Origin: Lathyrus oleraceus
Taxonomy: Eukaryota; Streptophyta; Magnoliopsida; Fabales; Fabaceae
NCBI RefSeq assembly: GCF_024323335.1
Contig: NC_066585.1
Location: forward strand, 181,554,294 to 181,618,293
Length of the DNA stretch: 64,000 nt
Direction of reading: 5' to 3'
Shown: positions 23,248-34,080 of the stretch, one piece after another
Position numbering within the stretch: position 1 is the stretch's first letter
How the letters are laid out: each line of letters starts with the position of its first letter
Program-made: the position numbers and the translations under genes
The notes under the pieces: model-generated
The model's input: the letters and a program-made list of their open reading frames with translations, nothing else
Databases searched by the model: none
What the model was told of the DNA's origin: nothing

Positions 23248-24330
23248 TCAATCCGAATGCGTTTTCTCGCTATTTTCCGGAACGGTACAGCTGCTGTCCT
23301 GCAAACTGTCACTACTGTAGTTGCTGCCCGGAACATCCGTAATGCCATAACTCTCCTCCGTGATCATTACTAGAAGTGTGTCCTCATAATCTACCTCTTC
23401 CTTAGCAACCTTGGCTTCATTATTGTGATTCTCATTCGATTTACCACGACACAAATTTGCAAAGTGTCCAAACTTTCTACACTTGTAGCATTGCACCTTA
23501 CTCATATCACGCTTCTTAAAATCATTGCTATGACCACTATCCTTGGAGCTAATTTCACCCTTTTCACTCGTTGAATGCTTTGAATTTTGCGAATCGTTTG
23601 AACCAAAATTCTGAAAATTTGATTTACCTCTCGCCGCAAATTTTCCTTTCGACCTCTTATTCTTTTCGTTGAAACGCGCTTGCAAAGCAATCTCCGCTTT
23701 GGCTTGGTTCGTGCCTCTCTCATCCATCCTTTGTTCATGTGCCTCTAACGAACTTTGCAATTCATCCTTGCTCAAAGTTGTTAGATCCTTTGATTCTTCA
23801 ATAGCCACAACTATGTTGTCGAAACGCGACGTTAACGAACGCAATACTTTCGATACAACATTCTGCTCAAGAATCGTTTCCCCACAAGATTTGATTTGAT
23901 TAACTAACCGGGTAATGCGCGTAATGTAGTCGTTGATCATTTCTTTGTCTTCCATTTGTGTTAACTCGAACTGTCGCTTGTAAGTTTGTAACCTTACAAC
24001 CTTCGCTTTGACGGCACATGCATATGCTTTCTCCAAGATTTCCCATGCTTGCTTCGCCGATTCACAATCGCCAACCTTCTCAAAATTGTCGTTATCAACA
24101 CACGAATGAATCAATAATAGGGCTTTGTAATCCTTCTTCTTCTCTTCTTTGTGTGTAGCTCTTTGAATGTCGGTGGCCTCTGCCCCTAATTGTGTAACTC
24201 CATTGCCGACGATCTCAAGCACCTCTTGATAACCAAACAAGACCTTCATTTGTTTCGCCCATTTATCATAGTTCTTCGAATCAAGAATCGGGAGATTGGT
24301 GGGAATTCGATCATTGGAAACGGTTGCCAT
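23248..24330 (-). pseudogene. Copia-B gag
   Basis: A 360-codon open frame from MATVSNDRIPTNLPILDSKN. It has a UBN2/gag-type core (NYDKWAKQMKVLFGYQEVLE; KAWEILEKAY-type region; LRSLTSRFDNIVVAIEES) and one CCHC knuckle, CYKCRKFGHFANLC. It ends at an in-frame TGA (HSD-stop-SALVTVCDG) directly before the protease, consistent with a CGA to TGA change in what was one polyprotein. The gag frame itself is intact. Confidence 0.85.
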
Positions 24331-24360
24331 TGTTGCAGCGGATTAGGATCAACAACCAAA

Positions 24361-24373
24361 GCTCTTGATGCCA
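24361..24373 (-). promoter_or_regulatory. Copia-B primer binding site
   Basis: TGGCATCAAGAGC on the minus strand lies 2 bp inside the 5' LTR. It is a variant of the initiator Met primer site (TGGTATCAGAGC), with one substitution and one extra A. Confidence 0.7.
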
Positions 24374-24375
24374 AA

Positions 24376-24640
24376 TGTTAGAACATAAAGACTCAAATTA
24401 AAGGTTTGGCAATGGGGAAGATAAGAAATTGGGGAAGATGAAGTTGAGAGAGAATTAGAGAGAACAAAATGATATTGGATGAATAGAAATTTTAGCATTA
24501 ATTGGAATTGGGAATATTACAAGAGTATTTATACATTGAGAAAATAACAAAAAATACAACTCAAAATACAACTAAATTGACCCAACAATTAAATTCTATT
24601 ATTTTTGGAAATAATAATAGAAATTTAATTGTATTTAACA
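24376..24640 (-). repeat. Copia-B 5' LTR
   Basis: Plus-strand reading starts TGTTAGAACATAAAG and ends ATTTAACA, followed by the CACTC duplication. TATAAATAC lies near 24525-24533 on the minus strand. Confidence 0.9.
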
Positions 24641-24949
24641 CACTCTTCAACAATTTATATTACTTGCCATCACATCACGTTCATGTCCATGTATGCATCT
24701 CTTGCTCAACTTCAAGCTTTCAAATTAAAATATAAATGCCACAATTTTTTTCAATTTTTTTTGTTGATATTTTTAAATGTATATAAAACATATTAAAATA
24801 AATTATTAATATATTTATTATATTTAAAAATAAACTAATATTATTTTAATTAGTTAGGTTTAGAAAGGTATTAGCATCCCTCGTATCTGTTGTACTCAAC
24901 GAAAATCATTTAATTAAATTTACAATTAAAATGTTAGCTTATGGTATTT

Positions 24950-25596
24950 GTTTCCTTCGTTCCAATTGCAAGCATGTATATCAACTAGCAGTGGAAGCAT
25001 GTAAGTACAACCTTCATGGGAAGATTATCTGGTCCAAGGGATCATCTCCGTTCCCAGTGGTTGGATTACGCAACAAGCTCTCAATATTATGGAAACTGAT
25101 AGCTAAGTGGGGAATCTCGTCCCATGGGAAATGATATTTCGATTTTTCATTCTCAAATAAAGAAGATGTTCGAAGAGTGAGATCTATCATCGCCTAGAAC
25201 TTGGACCCAGAGGTGCTGAAGTTATTTCCATGGACAAGGGATTTTATTCCTTCAAACATTAATCAATTCTCAACCTTAGTATGGATTTGTATACACGGTC
25301 TCCCTCAGGAATACTAGAGACCAAAAATCCTCTTTGCAATTGCAAGTAGCGTAGGTAATCCTCTATGTATTGATTCTTCTTCCGATAAGTCATATTTTGA
25401 TAGGGCTTTTGGGCACTTTGTTAGAGTGTGGGTGGATATTGATTTAAAAAAACACCTTAGTTATAAAATCTTAGTTGAAAAAGTGGGTTTTTCATTCTTC
25501 ATTGAAATAAAACATGCGAGACTTTCAGATTTTTATAGTTTCAATAATTGTATTGAGCATAATTTGGACAATTGTAAGAGGAAATTGACATTGCTA
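24950..25596 (+). pseudogene. LINE ORF1 (DUF4283-type) fragment, LINE copy 2
   Basis: Reading + with breaks: KYNLHGKIIWSKGSSPFPV, ISSHGK-stop-YFDFSFSNKED, LKLFPWTRDFIPSNINQFS, LVWICIHGLPQEY, then GHFVRVWVDIDLKKHLSYKI. This is the DUF4283 pattern found in ORF1 of plant LINEs, an RNA-binding protein. The end reads RLSDFYSFNNCIEHNLDNCK, a remnant of the CCHC knuckle. Several stops are present. It is interrupted at about 25597 by a CACTA-like insert and continues from about 27841. Confidence 0.75.
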
Positions 25597-26446
25597 CAAA
25601 AAACACATATAATGACGGTTGTGAAACACATATAATAACGTTTTCACATCTGTTGTTAGATAGTGTGTGATTGTATGTATGTTGGTTACCACAACGGGCG
25701 TGTGACTGTGGTTATAAGCTAGGTAGCGCGCTACCTATCACAACAATTATATTAAACAACCGTTGTTGTATGTGTAAGAGTTTATTATAAAACATGGAAT
25801 TTCTTGTTTTTCCTTTCCCATCATTAACCATATACAACCATCCAAATAGATTTTTCAGATAATAATCAGAAAAATTAAATTATTATTGAAAACAACTTAA
25901 ACGGTCCAATGTTTTTCGAATTACATGCATCTTGTAATTCATGATTTCCTCATTAACCCATATAATTTGATTCAATCTCAAAGTTTTAAAAGTAATGATG
26001 ATGAATGAATGTCTTCTAAGTCTTTCACACAAAATTTGATTTCCTCTTTTTTTTTTCTAGTTTATTTTGCAAACATCAAATTTTATGTGAAAGACTCAGT
26101 CTGACATTCATTTATCATCATTGTCTTTCACGATTATAAGATGCATGCAATTCGATAAACATTGGATCATCTAAGTTGATTTTTAATAATAATTAAATTT
26201 TTCTTATTATTGTCTCAAAAATCTATTTAAATGAATGCAAGTTCAATGAAGGGTTAGTGAAACAATCAATCCCATATGATATAATAAACTCATTAACAAT
26301 ATTTATCAACAAAAATATCAATTAGTTAACATAGATTGGGAGAAATTGATATCTAACTTATCCTAAAATCTATTGGATACATGAAGGGAAGTTTTCAATC
26401 TTCATGCATAGTTCGTATAATCTATTGGATACATGAAGGGAAGTCT

Positions 26447-26752
26447 TTAATCTTTATGCCTAGTTGAATTTGTGTAGTTCTCAAGGTCTTCATTTGATTC
26501 AGAATCAGTTGCATCCAGATTCACTAGGTTCTTCATAATAGCCTCTACCTTCCTTATCTTTTCAGGGTTAAGATTGTTGATAAAAATCTTCTTATAGCTT
26601 GTTCCACCGGACGATTCAACAATAGTAATTTGATCCCTAACAACTTCAACTTCATTGGCGTTGTTCAGTCATAACTCCAGCATACCAATAACCTTCTTTG
26701 AAGCCTCAATGTCATATATGAGTTTTCCCCGACTAGCTTGATCTTGATTCAT
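26447..26752 (-). pseudogene. Small unknown frame inside the CACTA-like element
   Basis: On the minus strand from the ATG at 26752: MNQDQASRGKLIYDIEASKK, then VIGMLEL, a TGA, and in the same frame NNANEVEVVRDQITIVESSG, YKKIFINNLNPEKIRKVEAI, ending in an acidic Asp/Ser/Glu-rich tail at 26447. Composition looks coding on both sides of the single stop. I do not recognise the family. It may be a second element-encoded protein or a captured gene piece. Confidence 0.35.
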
Positions 26753-27174
26753 GTTGTGAGAAGGGTGTGAAATCTGAGTAAAGCATATCCAAACCAACAA
26801 CAAAATATGTGAAACCGAAGTAAACAATATGAAAATCATGTGAAACATACAACAAAAAAAAAAACCTAAACTCTCTAAGAAGAAAATTATGTAAAACATA
26901 ACAACAACATACACGAAAACGAGAGAGTAAGGAAGAAGAAGAATATCTTTACGTATGAAGAATAATATTGAGGTTATACTGTAGAATACGAAAGCTAATG
27001 ACGAAGAAGAAGAGAGAAAATGTGTGCTAAGGTTTTTCTGTGAGAGATACGACAATACTGTCAAGAAGCGAGAGTTAATTCACTTATATATGGGTAAATA
27101 ATTTCGCCACGGTCGTATTAAAAAACTGTGATGAAATGTAATATCTTTCACAACGGTTGACATTATCAACCGTG

Positions 27175-27177
<3 letters not shown>

Positions 27178-27248
<71 letters not shown>
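27178..27248. repeat. (AT)n microsatellite
   Basis: About 35 uninterrupted AT dinucleotides. The hAT MITE lies directly to the right and its 8-bp target duplication begins inside the last AT units. Confidence 0.98.
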
Positions 27249-27251
<3 letters not shown>

Positions 27252-27253
27252 AC

Positions 27254-27600
27254 CAGGGTCGGCCCTGTGCATGTGCAGCATGTACTGCAGCACAGGGTCC
27301 CAAATATTTGAGGGCCCAAACTTTTGAAATTTTCAATTTTTTTCATAAATATTAATAAAAATAAATAAAATGTTATTAAAAAAATTCAATAATCGAAAAA
27401 AATGTTATGATAAAAACTCAATACGTACAAAAATTAAGATTGATCAAAATTCAAAATAGTTATAATTAAATTTATTTTTAATTAATATATAATTGTATTT
27501 TTGATATATATTTTGTAATTATTATAATTGTGTTTTAAAACAAAATTGGGCCCATTTTTATAATTAGAACGGGGCCTCCGATATAATTGGGTCGACGCTG
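27254..27600. mobile_element. hAT-type MITE, 347 bp, perfect 8-bp target duplication
   Basis: The ends are CAGGGTCGGCCCTG and, inverted, CAGCGTCGACCCAA, the imperfect CAGGG(C/T)CGGCCC-like terminal repeat of hAT elements of the Tip100 type. Both sides carry ATAAGGAC (27246-27253 and 27601-27608) without mismatch. The interior is AT-rich and non-coding, so movement would need a hAT transposase from elsewhere. Confidence 0.88.
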
Positions 27601-27840
27601 ATAAGGACAACACTCATTGTAACAAAAAAAATAGAAAATTGTTGGAGCTGAGATTTGAACCTTATTACTCCATGAATGTATAGTCACGATTAATTTTTTT
27701 TAATAATAATGCAATGTCTTTTTCGTAAATATAAGAAAAACAAAATGCGTCCAAAAATGAGGTATTACCACAATTAACTGTCAAACCGTTATAATTTAGT
27801 GTTACCAAAGATATATTTTATAGTAACGTGGATACAAAGA

Positions 27841-29125
27841 CATACATAAAAAAGCCTCTAGGATTGATCTGGGCAAACAAACCATGACCCCAAAGGATGA
27901 TACCCCTTTCAAGGAACATGAGATCCTTCCTCAAAACCCCAAACTTCCTAACTCGACACATATTAATTTAACCAAGACTAAAGCATAACCTACTAGACAA
28001 ACTAGTGGAGTAAGCAAAACACTAATCTTTTAACCTACCTCACCTTAAGACATAAACATGAACATGGAAGAGCCCATGACCAATCCTAGGAATAATCCAA
28101 TCCTGAATAACCAGTTAAGCCTTGTTGATAATAGTAAACAATTTTCTAACATTAGTATTGACCACTCCAGCTCTTAAGAATTAGACGATGATTGTTGGTT
28201 TACTCAAAGACTCCTGAGCTAACATGTCAGAAAAGATAGACGATGATTGTATCTTTGATAATGATGATGATGAATTTGACCCCGAATCTCTTAAATACCA
28301 ACGAGCCCTATCAAAATCTCAAAAAAAGAAGGCCTGTTAAAAATAAAAAGAATAAAACCATTTACCTCACCAGATCTCAATCTCGTTCCCCAAAAATACT
28401 CAATGAAGTGCATTTTTAGGAATGCACGAGGCTTGGCCAATTCCCCAACCATGGTTGGTCCTTAAAAATGTCCTTAAGACTTATAAACTTGATATTTGTT
28501 TCATAGCAAAGCCATGGATGAATCTTCAGTTTTCCCTCCTAAGTTTATGGACTCTCTTAACCTTAAAGTGTTTGCTACAAATCAAGTATTGAACAACCTA
28601 CCCAACCTTTGGTGAGTTATCTCTAAAAAACCTTAACCTTCATATTTTAGCCATAACAAACCAAACAATTGCTTTATCTTTCAACTAGGGACAGGTTAAC
28701 ACATGTATTGTTGTTGTTTTTGCTTTCATATGCTATCAAACTATAAGAAGATTATGGTATGACTTAAAAAGTATTTTGAATACCCATATCATTCCTTGGT
28801 GGATCATAGAAGATATCAATTCCATCCTTGGGGCTCATGAGCATATATGCAACCTTCTCCCCTCTAGGTAACTTATTTATGGTTTTCAAAACTGGTTCAA
28901 CCAAAACACTCTTATTGACAAGCCATTAAAAGGATCTTTCTACATATTGTGTAATGGGAGGGAAGGTAAGGCCTTGGTGGAAAGGAAGCTTGATAGGGTT
29001 TCTATAACCCAAGGCTGGATTGATGCTTCAAATTCACATGTTGTTCTTTTGATTGGTTGTTTTAGGAAAAACAATATTTGATATACGAGATATAAAATTG
29101 TGAAAAGGCCTCTTGTGGGACAATA
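27841..29125 (+). pseudogene. LINE ORF1 end and ORF2 endonuclease (LINE copy 2)
   Basis: 27841-28390 is the degenerate ORF1 C-terminal part and spacer. From about 28407 the endonuclease starts MKCIFRNARGLANSP, then after a frameshift YKLDICFIAKPWMN, where the usual catalytic Glu before PWM is Lys. It continues NTHIIPWWIIEDINSILGAH (family GDFN) and CNGREGKALVERKLDR. The last codons (IVKRPLVGQY) lead toward the reverse transcriptase that survives only in copy 1. The LINE is interrupted after CAATA (29121-29125) by element X. Confidence 0.78.
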
Positions 29126-30058
29126 TGTTCCAGCATCTTGCCTCAGTTTGTAGCCAATGATCGTGAGTAAATTTGAGCGTGATTTTGTTTGATTCCAAGA
29201 AGGTTGTTAATCCAAATTAGTTTGGAAAAAGATTTTGTTAAATCATAATCCATATAGGTTGAAGAAGATTTAATTAAATATAGTTTAATTGAAATATTTG
29301 GATTTGGTTTAAATAAGAAGATTTGATTGGATTGGATTTGCATTGAAGAAAAGATCTATTTGAATATGATTTGAAGGGAGATTTGCTTCAAATTTATTTT
29401 GTCCAAGATTGTGCAGAAATTGATATGCAAAGATATTGATTGAATATTTATATTCCGTGAAGAAATCTTATTGGATTTGTTTTTAATTACAAGATTTGGA
29501 TTTGTACTTAATGAGAAAATCTTCAATATCTATTAAAGATGATTTAAAGTGTGGTTCAACTTTTGACAAGAGAAATATTCTGAATCCTTTACTTGAGAAG
29601 TTGGAATTGTGATTTATATAAAGTAAATATTTTATTTGATTTATTCAAGATTCAAAATTTTGTTACAGGGACAAATGTCTGGCCAAATGTTCCAACGATC
29701 TGTGAGACATCTGTCTCGGGTTGGTTACTTGAAGAGCAAGATATATTGAAGTATATATTTTCCTTTTAAGTTTTGTTGTTATCTTTTAGAAAAGTGTCAT
29801 TTAGATTTTTTAGGCATATTAAATAAGACTAAATACAATTATTTGGAGATATAAATTTGAATCAAAATAAATTAAATCTTTTTATTGGAGGTTTTTTTAA
29901 ATACAAATTAAAAAAAAATCTCTACAAATCTGGATGTGATCAAATCTTATGCCTATTGGAGAAAATTGAAGGTAAGAAAAACACAAGAAGGGAGAGTTAA
30001 ATTTGAAGCTAATGGAAATATACCCGAACGCATCGCATGCTTGAAGGTACAACAGAGT
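29126..30058 (-). mobile_element. Element X, second copy (left part)
   Basis: About 95% identical to 371-1303 and inserted at the same LINE position, with edge TGTTCCAGC after CAATA. It is interrupted at 30059 by the Ogre LTR, exactly as in copy 1. The other edge of X is absent because the right side of the nest ends at 45748. Confidence 0.5.
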
Positions 30059-31893
30059 TGTAACGGTAAATTCATGACCATCAAGCTATGGGTAAGTTTG
30101 ATGTCAATAAAACCAGAGTCACCACCGCGTTTTTATTGTTTCCAAAGGAAAAGGGAAAAGTACGAACAAAACCCAAAGATAAGAAGTTTTCAAATCAAAA
30201 CTAATAAAATGTCAGAGATTACAGGTAAGGGGGTTGGTTACAAAGAGGGAAGGTGTTAGCACTCAAAGTGTCTTAGGTACTCATAGGGATCCCTTGTTTA
30301 TGTGTGTATGTGTTTTTGGTATAAAAGATGTTTGCAATAAAATAGAGTGTGAGAATGAGAAAAGAATTCATTAATTATATTTTTGTATTTGAAAAGACCT
30401 TCGGACTTCTGCCTACGTACCAACATAAAAATGAGGGATCAAAACCTCATAGTTCGTGGTATCAATTTCAAAATGAGTGAATTGCTTTTAACAAAATTTA
30501 AGTTTAAGAGAGGCACAAAGGGCCTAAAAGCTTGAATGGGTGTTAGTTCTTTTTGTCTGTTGAAATTTTAAGTCAATATGATTAAATTCATTTACAAGTT
30601 TGATTAAGAAAAGAGTTTGAAATTTCAATGGCATAAGGCCAAAGTTTCTAATTTTGTAATAGAGTCTAAGTTTAGCAATCACAAGCAAAGAAGTTTTTGA
30701 AAAGGGGGGAGAGATTTGAAATTTAAGAAGTGGGAGGAGATGAAGAGACTAATCCTAAGAAAATATTTAAAAGTTAAGAGTTGAAAAGATCTGACCAAGG
30801 ATGCAATCCAATAGACAAGAATGTCATATAGAAACCCATTTTCCCTTTGGACTTTAAATTAAGCAACATCAATAAGCAAGTAGCAATATGAAGAGCAAGG
30901 CATCAAATAAAGATAGCCACATCCAAGCAGGAAACTTCACAGCCAAAAGTCTTCTTTGTCTTCCCATGTATCAGATGACATACTCCTTGATTTAGCTCAA
31001 AATAAGGCATTAGACACAGGTTCAAAGTAAGAGTTATATCAAGACCATGTAGCAGATGAACTCAAGTGGATCTTAATACTTGCATCAGATGGAGGCTCAA
31101 ATCACAATAACTTGGTCTCAGAAATGTTGTCATTGGCCAAGTCCTTTTGCATAGGGAATGTTGCCTAATTCTAAGTCCAAATCCCAGATCAAATCCAACA
31201 GTCCGCACAAATATTTTTTAGGGTTTTTGTTGTTTATTAAGTATTTTAAGGTCCTAAGACCACAAACACAAACAAATATATACAATCACAATATATGGCT
31301 CAAGTGAGCAAAGTGAAAATGACATAAACATAAACAAGTTAAATGATATGTAAAATGACAAATGAAATGGTAAACGGCTTGAATTTAAATGGCATAAAGT
31401 AAATGACTAAAAAAATAAAAGCAATAAGAATAAAAGTTAGTCAAATGTTAGTTGATTAGATGTTAGTGGTGTTTTGCTTTTCAATTGTTTAAGTCATTCT
31501 TTGGAGAACACTCACCCCTTTATTCACAAGCATGGATCCTTGAACCAGGCATCTTTCAAAGGAAGGGAAAAAATGCCAAGTTTCCACACAATACCATGAA
31601 AGGGGGGAGACTTAAAATCTCACTTACTAGAATGTTATGCATTTGGATAAAAAAGCAACAAACTAGTCATCTCACTTACTAGAATGTTATGCATTTGGAT
31701 AAAAAAGCAACAAACTAGTCATCTCACTTACTAGAATGTTGAGCATGTACACTACCTACAAAAGCAACAAACTATACATTGACATATTTTTGGCATTTTG
31801 GTTAGTAGATAATGAAAAACAAAGTATGATACAATCAAAATGTGCTTGGTGATCTCTCCTAATGCAAACCCAATGAATGAGGGGTAAGGAAGA
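30059..31893 (-). mobile_element. Ogre/Tat-like 3' LTR (copy 2), first part
   Basis: LTR end portion, homologous to 1304-2716 and 5634-5790 of copy 1. An internal section of about 2.9 kb is missing at 31740. The LTR is interrupted at 31893 by the Tekay-like element and ends with 40002-40079. After removal of that element the LTR is about 1.9 kb. It keeps about 170 bp (30175-30345) that copy 1 lost. Confidence 0.8.
31617..31740. repeat. 52-bp direct repeat at an LTR deletion junction
   Basis: Units at 31617-31668 and 31669-31720 are identical, and a third partial unit (31721-31740) runs into GAGCATGTAC. Each unit joins LTR sequence ending TTTGGATAAAAA to AGCAACAAACTA. The latter normally lies 20 bp beyond the deletion, at about 31760. 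Confidence 0.92.
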
Positions 31894-33955
31894 TGTAACA
31901 CCCCGATAAAAATAAGATAATTATTTAAATTAAGTTAATAATATGTTTATTAATTTAATTTAATAATTTGAAATAATATTATTGGACTATTATTTTATTA
32001 TTGGAATATAAGTGTTGGAATCACTAAAAAGGTCCCATTTAGTAAAAAGGGTTATTTTTCACGTGAAAAGGAAAAAGAGACAGAAAGGGCAAAAAGGCAG
32101 AGCAAGAGAAAGAAGGTTGAAGAAAGGGAAAAGCTCGAAGCTTAAGATTCGTCGGATTAACTCAGGTAAGGGGGGTTTATCGTCGTTTAATGGGTATTAT
32201 GGGATAACATGTAATGGGTAGTGATAAACCATGGATTTGACTCTGATTAGGATGATGCAGGATGAAATTGTGAAAGTTTGGATGAATGAGATATGAATAT
32301 GATTGAGGAAATTCGTAAGAATTAGATGGAAAAATGTTAGAATTTGTGAAATTGAATAGGATATGATTCGTGTTAGATGATATGAACGATTTCTGTGTAA
32401 AAATTGGACTGTGGAAGGTTAGATCTGAGAATCTCGTAGCAGAGAAAACCCATTGCAGATCTGAAATTTTGGTTCTGGTCATACACGTATGGCACTAGGC
32501 AATACGCGTATGAGATGGCTTGGAAGGGAGGGGATTTGCGTTGATACGCGCCATACGCCGTCATTACGCGTATTCTGTGGTTGGTACGCGTATGGGGTGA
32601 GGCCACACGCGTATGGATGAAGAAGATGATGTTTTTAACGTAAATTTGTCTCTGTTGGTACGCGTATGAGGAAGTAGTACGCGTAGCATACGCGTATGAG
32701 ATGGGCAATACGCGTATGGGCTTGGCCAGGAAATGGGCCATACGCGTATGGACATGGGGCATACGCGTATGGGCAGAATTTTGGTTTTTCCTGAGCTGTT
32801 GTTGTGCAGTTTTGGTCGTTTCAGATGAGTGATGTAGTTTAGCTGATGTAGGATATGGTGGGGATCATTTCCCGTTGTTTTGAGCAGTATAGGTGTTAGT
32901 AGAGTGTGCTAATACTGTGATTGATTGTGTGGTATGACATGATATGATTATGTGATAAACATGCTGATGATGTATGATTGTATGTATAATGCTGTGAATG
33001 TATCTGTTATGTATGCAATTGTAAATGGACTGTTTATGGCTTAGAGTGTGAGCATATGTCTATTTTGAATTGTTGTTGATGTTTGCATGCTAGGTGATTT
33101 AGCATGTATATTATGGCCTTCATGGTGGTAGCTAATTCCCATGGTGAGGAATTAGTGAGTGATGTCTTTGTGGATTGTTGTTGATGTTTGCATACTAGGT
33201 GATTAGCGTGCATATCATGGCCCTTGGGGTGGTAGCTAATTCCCGTGGTGAGGAATTAGTGAGTGAGTCACTAGGTCTCAAATGAATGGGACTAGTAGGA
33301 CTTGGTAGCCGTATCTGGATTTGATCGGTGAGGTGAACTATATGTTCACGAATAGTCGGTACCGCATGCATGGAGTCTCATTGCATAATGCATGTATGTA
33401 TGGCGTATAATATGAATGGATGTATTCCAATATTATACGTGTTGTTTTGTGTTGGTGTTGAGTATTATTATAATTATGAGTTGATGATTGCCGTTGCTGA
33501 ATGTGTGATCTGATTAGGGTGATGATATGTGTTAAATTACTTAGCATTACATGATGTTTTATAATGCTTATTATATCGATTGAGGAACTCACCCTTACAA
33601 CTATTTTTCAGGTAACGAGCAGTGATTGAGTAGAAGCTAGTCCTTGGAGTCTAGTGTAGTTCCTTAGTGGGTCATGCTCTGGTAGATGTAACATCGGGAC
33701 GGGATGTTTTACTTGTTTTTCATTAATGATTGTTGAACAAGTTTACATGTAATGTGTTACATGTTTTGCATTGTTGTTAGACTTTATCCGCTGCAAATTA
33801 TGCAAATGATTTATTTTAATTAAATAATTGAGCATGACAGGATATTTTGGAAAACGGTGTGAAGTGATTGTGTGACACCCTTAATTGCATATCTACTCTG
33901 ATAATTGTTTTGATGTTTTAATTAAATATTTGGGGTATTTTAGAAGGGTGTTACA
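31894..33955 (+). repeat. Tekay-like 5' LTR
   Basis: 2062 bp. It contains the ACGCGTA palindrome cluster (32480-32771) and an imperfect tandem duplication of about 104 bp around 33071-33270 (GGTAGCTAATTCCC block twice). Open frames on its minus strand are by-products of low-complexity repeats. Confidence 0.95.
32480..32771. promoter_or_regulatory. Cluster of CATACGCGTATG palindromes in the LTR
   Basis: Ten copies of ACGCGTA, most within the 12-bp palindrome CATACGCGTATG, lie in 292 bp of an otherwise CG-poor LTR. The 3' LTR (38521-38812) has eleven; the extra one reads CATACACGTATG here. ACGCGT matches the CGCG-box bound by plant CAMTA factors and the cell-cycle MCB core. Either role is inference. 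Confidence 0.75.
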
Positions 33956-33959
33956 TTAG

Positions 33960-33971
33960 TGGTATCAGAGC
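33960..33971 (+). promoter_or_regulatory. Tekay-like primer binding site (initiator tRNA-Met)
   Basis: TGGTATCAGAGC lies 4 bp inside the 5' LTR. Confidence 0.93.
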
Positions 33972-34080
33972 ATAGTCGGTCAAGTCAAGTCGTAATTATT
34001 CTGTTTCCCCTGTACGGGATAGGTGTTGTGTAACCCTATCAGTACTTATTGTTTTAGCTTGTTGGGCTTTCAGAATAGAG

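Larger units (their letters stand above)
19848..24640 (-). mobile_element. Copia-B: Ty1/copia element upstream of terpene synthase
   Basis: A complete-length minus-strand element of 4793 bp with short LTRs (19848-20115, 268 bp; 24376-24640, 265 bp) and an exact CACTC target duplication. The 5' LTR keeps TG/CA ends; the left one has two changed bases at its edge and G for A at its end. LTR divergence is about 5% by eye. Gag and pol are collinear over 20123-24330 and carry four or five single stops and a frameshift, so it was once a complete element. Confidence 0.92.
25597..27840. mobile_element. CACTA-like non-autonomous element in LINE ORF1
   Basis: The LINE is interrupted here. The left edge reads TTGCTACAAAAAACAC and the inverted right edge TTACTATAAAATATAT, both close to the CACTACAAAAA type. 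Subterminal zones are rich in AACGGTT/AACCGTT modules (25615, 25770, 27153, 27170, 27787). The interior holds a small broken frame (26447-26752), an AT microsatellite and a later hAT MITE. The first three bases are not a clean CAC and no matching 3-bp duplication was found, so class and ends are tentative. Confidence 0.4.

Noticed and set aside
26753..27064. Hydrophobic minus-strand frame upstream of the small unknown frame
   Set aside because: Long runs of Phe, Ile and Val come from AT-rich DNA. There is no domain, and the region before the ATG at 26752 lacks the composition of the downstream part.
27080..27346. Open frames with Ile-Tyr runs across 27178-27248
   Set aside because: These are the (AT)n microsatellite read as codons.
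32177..32762. Minus-strand open frames (101, 129 and 63 codons) in the Tekay LTR, repeated at 38218-38803
   Set aside because: They are antisense to the element and driven by the ACGCGTA repeat. The two LTR copies are nearly identical because of recent insertion, so their conservation says nothing about coding.
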